Positions 26,204 through 33,967 of a DNA stretch of 64,000 bases are shown here, piece by piece. The translations under genes were made by a program, and so were the position numbers. Source of the DNA: Lachnospiraceae bacterium. GTDB lineage: Bacteria; Bacillota; Clostridia; Lachnospirales; Lachnospiraceae. The notes under the pieces were generated by a model, which saw nothing but the letters and a program-made list of their open reading frames with translations, did no database searches and had not been told where the DNA came from. Numbering within the stretch: position 1 is the first letter of the stretch; the number at the start of each line of letters is the position of its first letter. The stretch is taken from positions 1 to 64,000 of the forward strand of contig JAIKXM010000019.1 in the NCBI GenBank assembly GCA_024684085.1. The letters are read 5' to 3'.

Positions 26204-27084
26204 CAGATCTCCTCCTCTTTGTGCAGCTTGGCTAATATCTTAACATCCGTGCACCACTTCCCCATCTCTTCCTGCATCTTCTCGGGATTACCGTCCAAGA
26301 TATCACCTGTCGCTTCCACATAGAAATAATACTCGAAAGGCAGGTTATGCATCGGACGGCTTCTGAGTGTTCTCATGTTATATCCGTATCTGCCTACTAC
26401 TTCAATAGCCTTCACCAATGCTCCGGCTACGTTATCTACAGTAAACATCATCATAATGATACCATCAGTGCCGGCATTTTTGCACCTAAGAAGGGGAGAT
26501 TTCGGAATCTCCACGCCGTCACGGCTAATGACTGCGAACTTGGTGGTGTTCTGCTCCGACTTATTGATCTCCTTTTCAAGCACTGTAAGCCCGTAGAGAT
26601 CGGCCGTCTCGATGCTTGCTATGGCGGCAACCGATCTGTCATTCATCCCGGCAACCTTGCGTGCCGCAACAGCCGTATTGCTCTCTTCCTGTCTGGCGAA
26701 TCCGTGCTGTTCAATATACTCCAGGCACTGCTCAAGAGCCATTGAATGGCTTACTACCGTCTTGATATCTTCCTTGACAGCGCCCTTAACGCCGAGCAGG
26801 TTCTGGGTGATCGGAAGATAATAAAGGCCGCTCACTTTAAGATTGCCCTTGAACATAAGATCGATGGATTGGCCTACCTCCCCGGCGTAGCTGTTCTCTA
26901 TCGGAAGAACGCCGTAAGCGCATTCGCCCTTGGATACACTGCTGTATACCTCGGCAAAGCTCCTTTTGGCCACATACTTAGCTCCCGGGAATATCTTCAC
27001 TGCCGCATTATGGGCAAAGGCACCGACTATCCCGCTGTAAGCTATCTTCAACTGTTCACCTTCTGTTTGTATGTTCTCATTCAT
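26203..27084 (-). CDS. pheA: Prephenate dehydratase with ACT domain
   Basis: Makes phenylpyruvate for phenylalanine. The catalytic domain (11-190) has GIVGAFAHNAA, PIENSYAG (61-68) and a TKF triad (181-183) where most enzymes have TRF. An ACT domain (about 205-285) carries GALV and LRSRPM, the Phe-binding GAL and ESRP regions. The ATG at 27084, seven bases after AGAGGG, gives 293 residues with no chorismate mutase domain. The frame is open for 34 more codons to 27186, without family similarity. It is the first gene after the attenuator. Confidence 0.92.
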   Translation of the reverse strand: MNENIQTEGEQLKIAYSGIVGAFAHNAAVKIFPGAKYVAKRSFAEVYSSVSKGECAYGVLPIENSYAGEVGQSIDLMFKGNLKVSGLYYLPITQNLLGVKGAVKEDIKTVVSHSMALEQCLEYIEQHGFARQEESNTAVAARKVAGMNDRSVAAIASIETADLYGLTVLEKEINKSEQNTTKFAVISRDGVEIPKSPLLRCKNAGTDGIIMMMFTVDNVAGALVKAIEVVGRYGYNMRTLRSRPMHNLPFEYYFYVEATGDILDGNPEKMQEEMGKWCTDVKILAKLHKEEEI

Positions 27085-27268
27085 AACATATCCCTCTGAC
27101 TTGTTGACCCAATTTTGACTAATCTCTGACACTTTCAATAACGGCAGGGCATCTGTATCTGCGATCCTTTGAATGATCCTGTCCATCCATCATCTGTAAC
27201 CATGGTTCCGTACAACACGTGTATCACATCACTGTACTTTAGCACTTCAAAGTGTAAAATAATCTGAA

Positions 27269-27337
27269 CAAAAGAAAACTCCGTTCGATAAAGAACGGAG
27301 TCGTTATAATCTATTGTTTATTTCCATGCTTCATCGA
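27269..27337 (-). terminator. Attenuator terminator before pheA, with candidate antiterminator
   Basis: On the minus strand ACTCCGTTC (27301-27293) pairs perfectly with GAACGGAGT (27286-27278) over a 6-base loop, followed by TTTTCTTTTG. Upstream TCGATGAAG (27337-27329) can instead pair with CTTTATCGA (27293-27285), which takes up the loop and part of the terminator stem. The hairpin is 50 bases past the stop of a Phe-rich leader peptide. A pause-type hairpin (GGCTTGC/GCAGGCC) lies within the leader ORF. Confidence 0.72.
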
Positions 27338-27350
27338 TCTTCATTCATCT

Positions 27351-27431
27351 TCAATTAATCAGAAACAGGCCTGCCTCATAGCAAGCCTTAATAAAGTAGA
27401 AAAATCGATTGTCGCATCTGAATGTATTCAT
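27351..27431 (-). CDS. Phe-rich leader peptide of the aromatic operon (pheL-like)
   Basis: A 26-residue ORF with a textbook site: GGAGG (27443-27439) seven bases before ATG 27431, ending at TGA 27351. It contains Phe at 4, 10, 11, 13 and 23 and Tyr at 12 and 18, with the run NRFFYFIKACYEAGLF. It lies between a strong promoter and a terminator hairpin, directly upstream of pheA. This is the arrangement of amino acid leader peptides such as E. coli pheL: stalling at Phe codons would favour readthrough. No function for the peptide itself is implied. It is too short for most gene callers. Confidence 0.78.
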   Translation of the reverse strand: MNTFRCDNRFFYFIKACYEAGLFLIN

Positions 27432-27534
27432 AGTAATTCCTCCGAATGCCGGTCAAGTCCGAATGATCTTCCTATCACCTGATCGAATATCAGATTGCCT
27501 CGCTCGGATCACCCATCCGTTTCACAACAAATGT

Positions 27535-27563
27535 ATGTTAACAGACTTTTCAATCACCGTCAA
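27535..27563 (-). promoter_or_regulatory. Promoter of the pheA-aro operon
   Basis: Minus strand -35 TTGACG (27558-27563), 17-bp spacer, -10 TAACAT (27535-27540). The -35 overlaps the stop codon of the upstream membrane protein gene. The transcript would start near 27528, about 95 bases before the leader peptide. The rest of 27187-27559 is leader RNA. Confidence 0.6.
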
Positions 27564-29350
27564 CCCACAATGACACTTGGGGACGGGGTTTTTGTGTCAT
27601 TTTTAGAAGAGCATACACTCATCACAGCAACCGGGAACATTGCATATACAGCATAGACATATCTGAACATATTACTTGTCGGCGTAGCTATCCACAACGA
27701 AAAAACTATCAATGCAGGAATAACAGCCAGGAGCGCATTCTTATCATTGTTGCGGAACATCCATAACGCCATAAAAAGCAACGACCAGAATCGAATCCCA
27801 CACGAAAGGATTATTTCAAAAAAAGGAATCTTATTTAAAGCTATCAGCTCATTCCATTTTTCCCACAGTCTCATCGCGCTTTGATTCTTAGTTGTATTGT
27901 AAATACCATACTGAATAAGATCAACTCTTTCAGATATGCCAATATCCCAAATAGAATAATATCCCGAAGGAGCCCAATACCCCCTTGTCTCGTCAACCCA
28001 GGCTTTAAGGTAATTATATGGATATCGTAAACCTAAATGCATCCATAGCTTAATAAAATCTCCCATATGGTCAGAAAGATATTCCTGATTACCTTCACGT
28101 CTGATAAGATTTTTAATATTATCCGAACTTGAACTGTTATATACTTCTCTAATTGCATCTGTACTAACTATCAACTCAAGAAACTCTTCCTCTTGTTCAT
28201 TCAATTCCCTCTTATCAAACAGTACTCTTCCTATCTGCTGAAGAGGTATCGACAAGGATTCAACCGTATCCGGTTGCGGTATATTCTTATACGACAAATA
28301 TGCTCTATTCATCAACAATGACAACAGTAAAAAAACAAATGTAGCTTTTACCGTAGCTCCGAGCACCCTATCCTTCCTTTTTCCAAGCAACCACAAAAAC
28401 ATAACAAGAAGCAATATGGCAACCACAAAAGTACCATTTGATCTATACAGGGACGTCCCCATTACTCCGATCCCATATATTAAGGTTGATAGCTTATCAC
28501 TCTTATCCAAGTGATTAATCCTGCGATATAATGCCGTAGCAAATATCGATACAAATACGGCCCACATTGTGTCTTTTTCAACTGCACACGACATCCCAAT
28601 ATGATAAGGCATTATCGCACGAAGCACAATAAACGATATCAAGACCGCATCTCTCATACCGCCTTTGTGTAAAGATATCATCATGTATGAAAAAGCCAAC
28701 GCCATCATACCAATCTGAAATAGAACAAACGCCGCAATAGCCACGTTACCGGAACCGGTCATTCGATAGATCGGCTCAAAGAACACTCTGATAGTCATCG
28801 TATGCCAGTACGGATGATGGTTAGAATAATTGCCGGTAAGGATCTGATTGATCTGATCCGCATTATCAACTCCGAACCACCCCGGATAACAGATCATAAA
28901 AAAATAGATACAATATGATATGACTACACTAAATGAAGACAAAGCAAAAATATGCCATCCCTTGAATCTTGAGCATTGGCTCCCGATTAGGAACGAATGC
29001 TTTTGATTGAGATATAAAGCAACACCTTTATATATAGACGCAAGAACAACACTTCCCAATATGAAAGCCATTCCGCCTTTTACAGCATCCCTGATGTTAC
29101 CTGAAATAAATAAACTGTAATCATTAACAGTAAAAAAGAAGGAAGTAATAATCCCCAACACTATATATGGGATATCTTCTCTTTTCCGAACACACTTGGT
29201 TTTTTTTAAGGATATTCCGGTATAACAAACACAAGTGATACCAAACACAGATAACGCCAAAAATGTAGTTATATAGGATTCAGTCCCCAAAAACAGTATC
29301 CACCAAAATGCACAACTCAGTATCTCTATTATTATCATAATTACATACAT
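27560..29350 (-). CDS. Multi-pass membrane protein, DUF6020-like (copy 2)
   Basis: A 596-residue membrane protein with about 12 hydrophobic helices. It is a paralogue of 11226-13004: both have SNHHP/TNHHP after a WF-GVD/GN-LGKD stretch, a KDT motif, a YRSNG/LRNNG turn, SIPLQQIG/GVPLQQMG and ATPxxxxFRY near the end. Function unknown; surface-glycan work is inferred from the other copy's neighbours. The gene is AT-rich and has a weak ribosome binding site (AAGAA), with a second ATG at 29338, which suggests recent arrival. Its last codons (KNDTKTPSPSVIVG) are encoded by a dispersed palindromic repeat. Confidence 0.7.
   Translation of the reverse strand: MYVIMIIIEILSCAFWWILFLGTESYITTFLALSVFGITCVCYTGISLKKTKCVRKREDIPYIVLGIITSFFFTVNDYSLFISGNIRDAVKGGMAFILGSVVLASIYKGVALYLNQKHSFLIGSQCSRFKGWHIFALSSFSVVISYCIYFFMICYPGWFGVDNADQINQILTGNYSNHHPYWHTMTIRVFFEPIYRMTGSGNVAIAAFVLFQIGMMALAFSYMMISLHKGGMRDAVLISFIVLRAIMPYHIGMSCAVEKDTMWAVFVSIFATALYRRINHLDKSDKLSTLIYGIGVMGTSLYRSNGTFVVAILLLVMFLWLLGKRKDRVLGATVKATFVFLLLSLLMNRAYLSYKNIPQPDTVESLSIPLQQIGRVLFDKRELNEQEEEFLELIVSTDAIREVYNSSSSDNIKNLIRREGNQEYLSDHMGDFIKLWMHLGLRYPYNYLKAWVDETRGYWAPSGYYSIWDIGISERVDLIQYGIYNTTKNQSAMRLWEKWNELIALNKIPFFEIILSCGIRFWSLLFMALWMFRNNDKNALLAVIPALIVFSLWIATPTSNMFRYVYAVYAMFPVAVMSVCSSKNDTKTPSPSVIVG
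27571..27599. repeat. Dispersed palindromic repeat, copy 2
   Basis: A 29-bp sequence framed by TGACAC and GTGTCA with core GGGGACGGGGTTTTT, almost identical to 327-356. It lies inside the 3' end of the membrane protein gene and encodes its last residues. Confidence 0.75.
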
Positions 29351-29376
29351 TTCTTATTACTCAACGAACCAACGGC

Positions 29377-29425
29377 AAAAAATCATTGAACCAAATCATG
29401 CACCGCAGTGCACAATTTGGTTCAA
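29377..29425 (-). terminator. Terminator after the OFA transporter
   Basis: TTGAACCAAAT (29386-29396) pairs with ATTTGGTTCAA (29415-29425), with an inner TGCAC/GTGCA stem. On the minus strand it is followed by TGATTTTTTG. Confidence 0.75.
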
Positions 29426-29457
29426 GCAAAAACAATATTAAAAACAAACAGTTATAT

Positions 29458-30870
29458 TTACTTTCCTGCCTTAGCAGCCTTCTTGGCAGCCTTTGCTTCA
29501 AGTGCCTTAGCCGAAGGTCTAACAAGCACAAGTGACATTACAAGAGCAACAACATAGAGAACTGCTGTCACAACAAGAACTGCCTGATATCCTTCAGGAT
29601 TAACAGTATAATTATGACCATCGATCACTACTTCGTAAGCCTTGGAAGCGTATACCTTATTAACGATATAGCTTGCCATCTGATTGCCTGTAAGTCCGGC
29701 AATAGCCCAAGCTGAAAGCGTAAGACCATGAATAGCAGAGATATTGCTCATGCCGTAGTGGTCTGCCAACAGGTTGGGAACATTCGAGAAGCCGCCGCCG
29801 TATCCGGCATTGACCATGAATATAAGTGCCAACACAAGAATAACAAGTACCATGTTCTGTGTATTGGTATCGAAGTCATATGCGTTGTGAATACCCTTGG
29901 TGATAACCGTAAGCACGGTAAGACCCAGTGAGATAACGAAAATGATCTTATATACAGTATTACGATCCTTCATTCCATCAGCAAGAGCTGAGAATCCAAG
30001 ACGTCCGCCTGCGTTGAAAACAGCGGAGATTGTGGACATTACACCTGCCATTGCAGCGAGTCCGATACATTTTACGATCATCTTCTCCTGAGAGATAAGA
30101 GCAAGTCCACATGTAATATTAAGGTAGAACATTACCCAGATACCGATATATGTTCCGATAGGCTTAGACTTAATAACTTCGAATTTGCTGGGCCCCTTCT
30201 CGGCGGCTGTAGGCTCATGCCATCCGGCAGGCTTCTTGAGCAGCAGGTGTCCAACGAACATCATTACGAAGTATACAGCTGCAAGTACATAGAACATCTT
30301 GTATACACCATCGCCCACCTCATTGATCTTATTAACACTGAGGCCGTCGAGCATTGATGTCATGATAGGTGAAGCGATAGCCTTAGCTGCACCGAATCCT
30401 GCAACCGCAAGACCTGTAGCAAGACCCTTGTGATCCTCGAACCACAGCATAAGTGTCTTAACAGGTGACAGATAACCGGTTCCAAGACCAACACCCATTA
30501 TAAAACCATACGAAAGATAGATTCCGACAAGTGCTACGACACTCTTCTGGTGAAGACCACCGTACCAGATGAAGAATCCTGTTCCTGCCATACCTATTGA
30601 GAAACAGAATGTGGCAAGAAGTGATGACTTATGAATATCTTTCTCTACTATATTACCAAGGAATGCCGCCGACATACCAAGGAAGAAGATTGCAAAAGAA
30701 AATGCCCACTCAGTTGATGACTTAGACCATCCAATATATGAGGCGATCTCCTGACTGAAGAGTGACCAGCAATACACTGTACCGATACTCATATGAAGTA
30801 ATAATGCAGGGATCGCACCGCGAAGCCACTTATTCTCGCGCCAGCCACCCTGTTTAGCATTGTTTCCCAT
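29458..30870 (-). CDS. MFS transporter, OFA (oxalate/formate antiporter) family
   Basis: A 470-residue 12-helix transporter. The first helix region (IPALLLHMSIGTVYCWSLFS, about 19-38) and the later ALISQEK segment match the OxlT-like OFA family, which moves small carboxylates such as oxalate, formate or related acids. The substrate cannot be set from sequence. The C-terminal tail is a basic Ala/Lys run. The ATG at 30870 is eight bases after GGAGG; the open frame to 30894 is unlikely. It is monocistronic, with its own promoter and terminator. Confidence 0.85.
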   Translation of the reverse strand: MGNNAKQGGWRENKWLRGAIPALLLHMSIGTVYCWSLFSQEIASYIGWSKSSTEWAFSFAIFFLGMSAAFLGNIVEKDIHKSSLLATFCFSIGMAGTGFFIWYGGLHQKSVVALVGIYLSYGFIMGVGLGTGYLSPVKTLMLWFEDHKGLATGLAVAGFGAAKAIASPIMTSMLDGLSVNKINEVGDGVYKMFYVLAAVYFVMMFVGHLLLKKPAGWHEPTAAEKGPSKFEVIKSKPIGTYIGIWVMFYLNITCGLALISQEKMIVKCIGLAAMAGVMSTISAVFNAGGRLGFSALADGMKDRNTVYKIIFVISLGLTVLTVITKGIHNAYDFDTNTQNMVLVILVLALIFMVNAGYGGGFSNVPNLLADHYGMSNISAIHGLTLSAWAIAGLTGNQMASYIVNKVYASKAYEVVIDGHNYTVNPEGYQAVLVVTAVLYVVALVMSLVLVRPSAKALEAKAAKKAAKAGK

Positions 30871-30936
30871 TATTTTATCCTCCCAAAATATCACTCAAAA
30901 ATGCTTGTTACAAAACATTCTTTATAAAAAAAATGC

Positions 30937-30964
30937 TTGACCTCAGGCACTTTCTACCTATAAT
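30937..30964 (+). promoter_or_regulatory. Plus-strand promoter for the orphan gene at 31220
   Basis: -35 TTGACC (30937-30942), 16-bp spacer, consensus -10 TATAAT (30959-30964). It would give a leader of about 250 bases, AT-rich and without a recognised riboswitch. Confidence 0.5.
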
Positions 30965-30978
30965 AAGCAAACACACCT

Positions 30979-31007
30979 ATTTTAAACCATAATCTTAAGG
31001 ACTGCAA
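30979..31007 (-). promoter_or_regulatory. Promoter for the OFA transporter
   Basis: Minus strand -35 TTGCAG (31002-31007), 17-bp spacer, -10 TAAAAT (30979-30984), about 105 bases before the start. The remainder of 30871-31219 is AT-rich spacer. Confidence 0.45.
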
Positions 31008-31219
31008 CATCAGATTTACAAATAAAAACGATATAAATTAAATATCCTGAAGTTTTTTTAAAAAATGCATTAACTTTTTTCATGAAATGTCGATATAAGT
31101 TAAAAGAATCATAATATACCCTCATTTTACTTATTAACTAACGGACTTAGGATCAGCCGATCAGATACAGGATGTATGGAGCTCGACTGATCAACGCGCA
31201 TTTACAAGGAGGTAGCGGG

Positions 31220-31822
31220 ATGAATTTAAACGGGATTAACGATTCAACAAAGACTTATAACACCTACGGAAGTTCAGGTACAACAACTTCCGCCAAGCCA
31301 ACCGAATCAAAAGAAGCGAAAGAAACCGCAGCAGAAAGCGGAGTCGTATACGAAAAGTCAAGCGAAGGAACAGCAAAGGCATCCGGCAAATACGTACAGG
31401 ATACCAATCTCGTAGCCAAACTTCAGGCAGATACAGAAGCCAGAGTTGCTAACTTAAGATCCATCGTAGAGAAACTTATAAGCGGTCAGGGTAACGCACT
31501 CGGACAGGCAGACGATATCTGGAGCTTCTTAAGAAAAGGTGATTTTACAGTTGATGCAGCTACAAAGGCTCAGGCTGAAGCAGATATCGCTGAAGACGGA
31601 TACTGGGGAGTAAACCAGACTTCCGACAGAATACTCGATTTCGCAAAAGCACTCACAGGCGGAGATCCTTCCAAGATCGAAGAGATGCGAGAAGCTTTCA
31701 AGAAGGGATTCGAATCAGCCACCAAGACCTGGGGCGACACCCTTCCCGATATCTCCCAGAAGACTTATGAAGCCACAATGAAGAAATTCGATGAATGGGC
31801 AGCTGAGAATCAGAGCAACTGA
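31220..31822 (+). CDS. Conserved protein of unknown function
   Basis: A 200-residue soluble protein with no signal peptide. The first 60 residues are Ser/Thr/Lys-rich and look disordered. The rest is helical and well structured: ARVANLRSIVEKLISGQG, DDIWSFLRKGDFTVDAATKAQAEADI, GYWGVNQTSDRILDFAKALTGGDP and a C-terminal TYEATMKKFDEWA. I remember similar proteins in Lachnospiraceae without a known role. AAGGAGG seven bases before ATG 31220 fixes the start. It stands alone on the plus strand between minus-strand operons, with its own promoter and terminator. Confidence 0.75.
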   Translation: MNLNGINDSTKTYNTYGSSGTTTSAKPTESKEAKETAAESGVVYEKSSEGTAKASGKYVQDTNLVAKLQADTEARVANLRSIVEKLISGQGNALGQADDIWSFLRKGDFTVDAATKAQAEADIAEDGYWGVNQTSDRILDFAKALTGGDPSKIEEMREAFKKGFESATKTWGDTLPDISQKTYEATMKKFDEWAAENQSN

Positions 31823-31931
31823 GAACTAATGCAATTATCATCGATGATCATTCTTAGTTATTTAGTCATTAAAGCAAGCAGCATAGATCATTATCATCAT
31901 ACGGATGATACTCTTAGAAAAAACCATAATC

Positions 31932-31973
31932 AAAAAGGCACTGTCGGTAACAAATGCTACGACAGTGTCTTTT
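31932..31973. terminator. Terminator of the orphan gene
   Basis: AAAAGGCACTGTCG pairs with CGACAGTGTCTTTT over a 13-base loop, ending in a T-run on the plus strand. It could act in both directions. Confidence 0.65.
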
Positions 31974-32099
31974 CAAGTTCAATTTCCCAAGTCCGATTAT
32001 TAAAATGCTTTTTTAAGTTCACTTTTTTCAAAGGCCGATAATTTCAGGTTCAACACCTTTAAGTTCACTATTCTCAGCGTCGATTATTTCAAGCTCAAT
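31971..32099. repeat. Degenerate 40-46 bp direct repeats
   Basis: Three diverged copies start TT(T/C)AAGTTCA at about 31971, 32011 and 32057 and end near CGAT(T/A)ATT. They fill the 3' spacer between the orphan gene and the convergent pyrD. No gene is seen in 31823-32188. Confidence 0.4.
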
Positions 32100-32188
32100 A
32101 CGCCGGAGCTCAACGACAGCACCAGGTCTCAATTGTTAACTCTCGATTTAATTTTGCGTGGATTTGTGATCACATGTTCATCCGCATC

Positions 32189-33094
32189 CTATTTTACTAT
32201 TCCTATTATATCCTTCACCGAAGCGAATCCGTTTCGATCCAGATAAGCATCGATACCATCCACGACCTCCTCAGTTGCATATGGATTAATAAAATTATAT
32301 GCGCCAACAGCCACAGCAGTTGCACCCGCAAGCAAGAATTCAACCGCATCATCGGCATTGGATATTCCGCCCATTCCGATGATCGGTATATTAACCGCAT
32401 TGGCACACTGATATACCATTCTGACTGCAACCGGCTTGATGGCGGGGCCCGACATACCGCCTGTCTTATTAGCCAGCACAAAGGATCTTCTGTTGATATC
32501 TATCTTCATACCCGTGATCGTGTTGATAAGCGACAGAGCATCCGCGCCGGCCGCCTCCGCAGCCTTAGCCATCTCTGTTATGTCCGTTACATTGGGACTG
32601 AGCTTCATTATAACAGGCTTCTTACTGACCTTCTTGATCTTAGAAGTTATATTGAAGACCGATTCCGCCTTCTGGCCGAATGCTATCGCACCTTCCTTAA
32701 CATTTGGGCAGGAAATATTGATCTCAAGCATATCAACTTCGGTATCCGAGAGCCTCTCCGTCACTTCAAGATAATCCTCGACCGATTTACCGCATACGTT
32801 GGCGATGATCTTAGTATCGTATTTTTTGAGAAAAGGAATATCTCTTTCGATGAACATCTCCATGCCGGGGTTCTGCAATCCTATGGCATTGAGCATTCCT
32901 CCGTAAACCTCCGCAACACGCGGTGTCGGATTACCCGGCCACGGAACATTGGCGACACCCTTGGTCACAACCGCTCCCAATCTGTTAAGATCAACAAATT
33001 CTCCATATTCCATACCGGAACCGAAAGTTCCCGATGCCGTCATAACAGGATTCTTAAATTCCACTCCGGCAATCACAGTTCTAAGATCAGCCAT
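32189..33094 (-). CDS. pyrD: Dihydroorotate dehydrogenase B, catalytic subunit
   Basis: FMN enzyme that oxidises dihydroorotate, passing electrons through PyrK to NAD. TIM-barrel motifs: TASGTFGSG (19-27), the active-site loop NISCPNVKEG (126-135) with catalytic Cys129, a KLSPN strand and GMGGISNADDA near 230-241. Class 1B is shown by the Cys base and the adjacent pyrK. Its start overlaps the pyrK stop by one base (TAATG). It is the last gene of the ddl-to-pyrD run. Confidence 0.95.
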   Translation of the reverse strand: MADLRTVIAGVEFKNPVMTASGTFGSGMEYGEFVDLNRLGAVVTKGVANVPWPGNPTPRVAEVYGGMLNAIGLQNPGMEMFIERDIPFLKKYDTKIIANVCGKSVEDYLEVTERLSDTEVDMLEINISCPNVKEGAIAFGQKAESVFNITSKIKKVSKKPVIMKLSPNVTDITEMAKAAEAAGADALSLINTITGMKIDINRRSFVLANKTGGMSGPAIKPVAVRMVYQCANAVNIPIIGMGGISNADDAVEFLLAGATAVAVGAYNFINPYATEEVVDGIDAYLDRNGFASVKDIIGIVK

Positions 33095-33894
33095 TATATA
33101 TCTACCTCCTCAGCATCAAAAACAGGTCCGTCTGTACAGATCCTTGCATTATTGACAAGCGAATGCGCATCCTTGTGAGTTGTCTTACATACACAGCCCA
33201 GGCATGCACCCACTCCGCAGGCCATTCTCTCTTCAAGTGATATATATGCTTTTGCTCCCATCTCGGCAGCTATGCTCTTCACAGCTCTCAGCATTGGCAT
33301 AGGGCCGCACGACATTATAATATCGCCTGTTATTTTTCCTTCTCTTATTGCATCTCCCACATTACCCTTAGTTCCGATCGAACCGTCTTCGGTAGCGATC
33401 ACAACTCCGGCATATTGTTCAAATTCTTCCTTTAGAAAAACATCGGCATTTCGGTATCCGAGAACCACAGTCACGCTCTTGGCCTTACGAACACCTTCGC
33501 CTGCAAAACCGCTCAACTCTTTGGCCAACTGCAACATGGGCGGTACACCAATACCTCCGGCGATCAGAATAACATCCTTACCTTCGCATTCATCAACAGG
33601 GAAGCCGTTACCGAGAACTCCCAGAAGCTGTACATTACGCCCCTTCTTAAGATGAGAAAACTCCCTTGTTCCCTTACCTGCTGTTCTGTATACAAGTCTG
33701 AGTGCTGTCCGCTCATCATTTACTTCACATATACTTATGGGCCTTGGAAGCAAAGTCGACTTATCCGAAGGATACACTCCCACGAACTGTCCGGGCTTCA
33801 CATCTGCCGCCAGCTCACTCTCGATCCATAAGCTATAGATATCGGATGCAAGTTCTTCCTGACTTAATACCGTACTGTTTACTTTTTTCTTCAT
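33094..33894 (-). CDS. pyrK: Dihydroorotate dehydrogenase B, electron transfer subunit
   Basis: FAD and [2Fe-2S] protein that carries electrons from PyrD to NAD. RPISICEV (51-58) binds FAD, GGIGVPPM (113-120) binds nucleotide, and the cluster ligands are Cys226, Cys231, Cys234 and Cys253 (CGVGACLGC ... RICTDGPVF). Length 266, normal. It is coupled to pyrD and lies 73 bases after pyrC. Confidence 0.94.
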   Translation of the reverse strand: MKKKVNSTVLSQEELASDIYSLWIESELAADVKPGQFVGVYPSDKSTLLPRPISICEVNDERTALRLVYRTAGKGTREFSHLKKGRNVQLLGVLGNGFPVDECEGKDVILIAGGIGVPPMLQLAKELSGFAGEGVRKAKSVTVVLGYRNADVFLKEEFEQYAGVVIATEDGSIGTKGNVGDAIREGKITGDIIMSCGPMPMLRAVKSIAAEMGAKAYISLEERMACGVGACLGCVCKTTHKDAHSLVNNARICTDGPVFDAEEVDI

Positions 33895-33967
33895 TCTTAC
33901 AACCTTTCTAAAAATAAGCCTTCTGTCTGCCCATTTCAGATAATTATCTAATAATTAGCACGGGCTC

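Noticed and set aside
27085..27186. N-terminal extension or chorismate mutase remnant of PheA
   Set aside because: The in-frame 34 codons match no mutase motif, and a good ribosome binding site supports the start at 27084.
32174..33178. Long plus-strand frame opposite pyrD
   Set aside because: A shadow of pyrD on the other strand; no start signal and no family resemblance.
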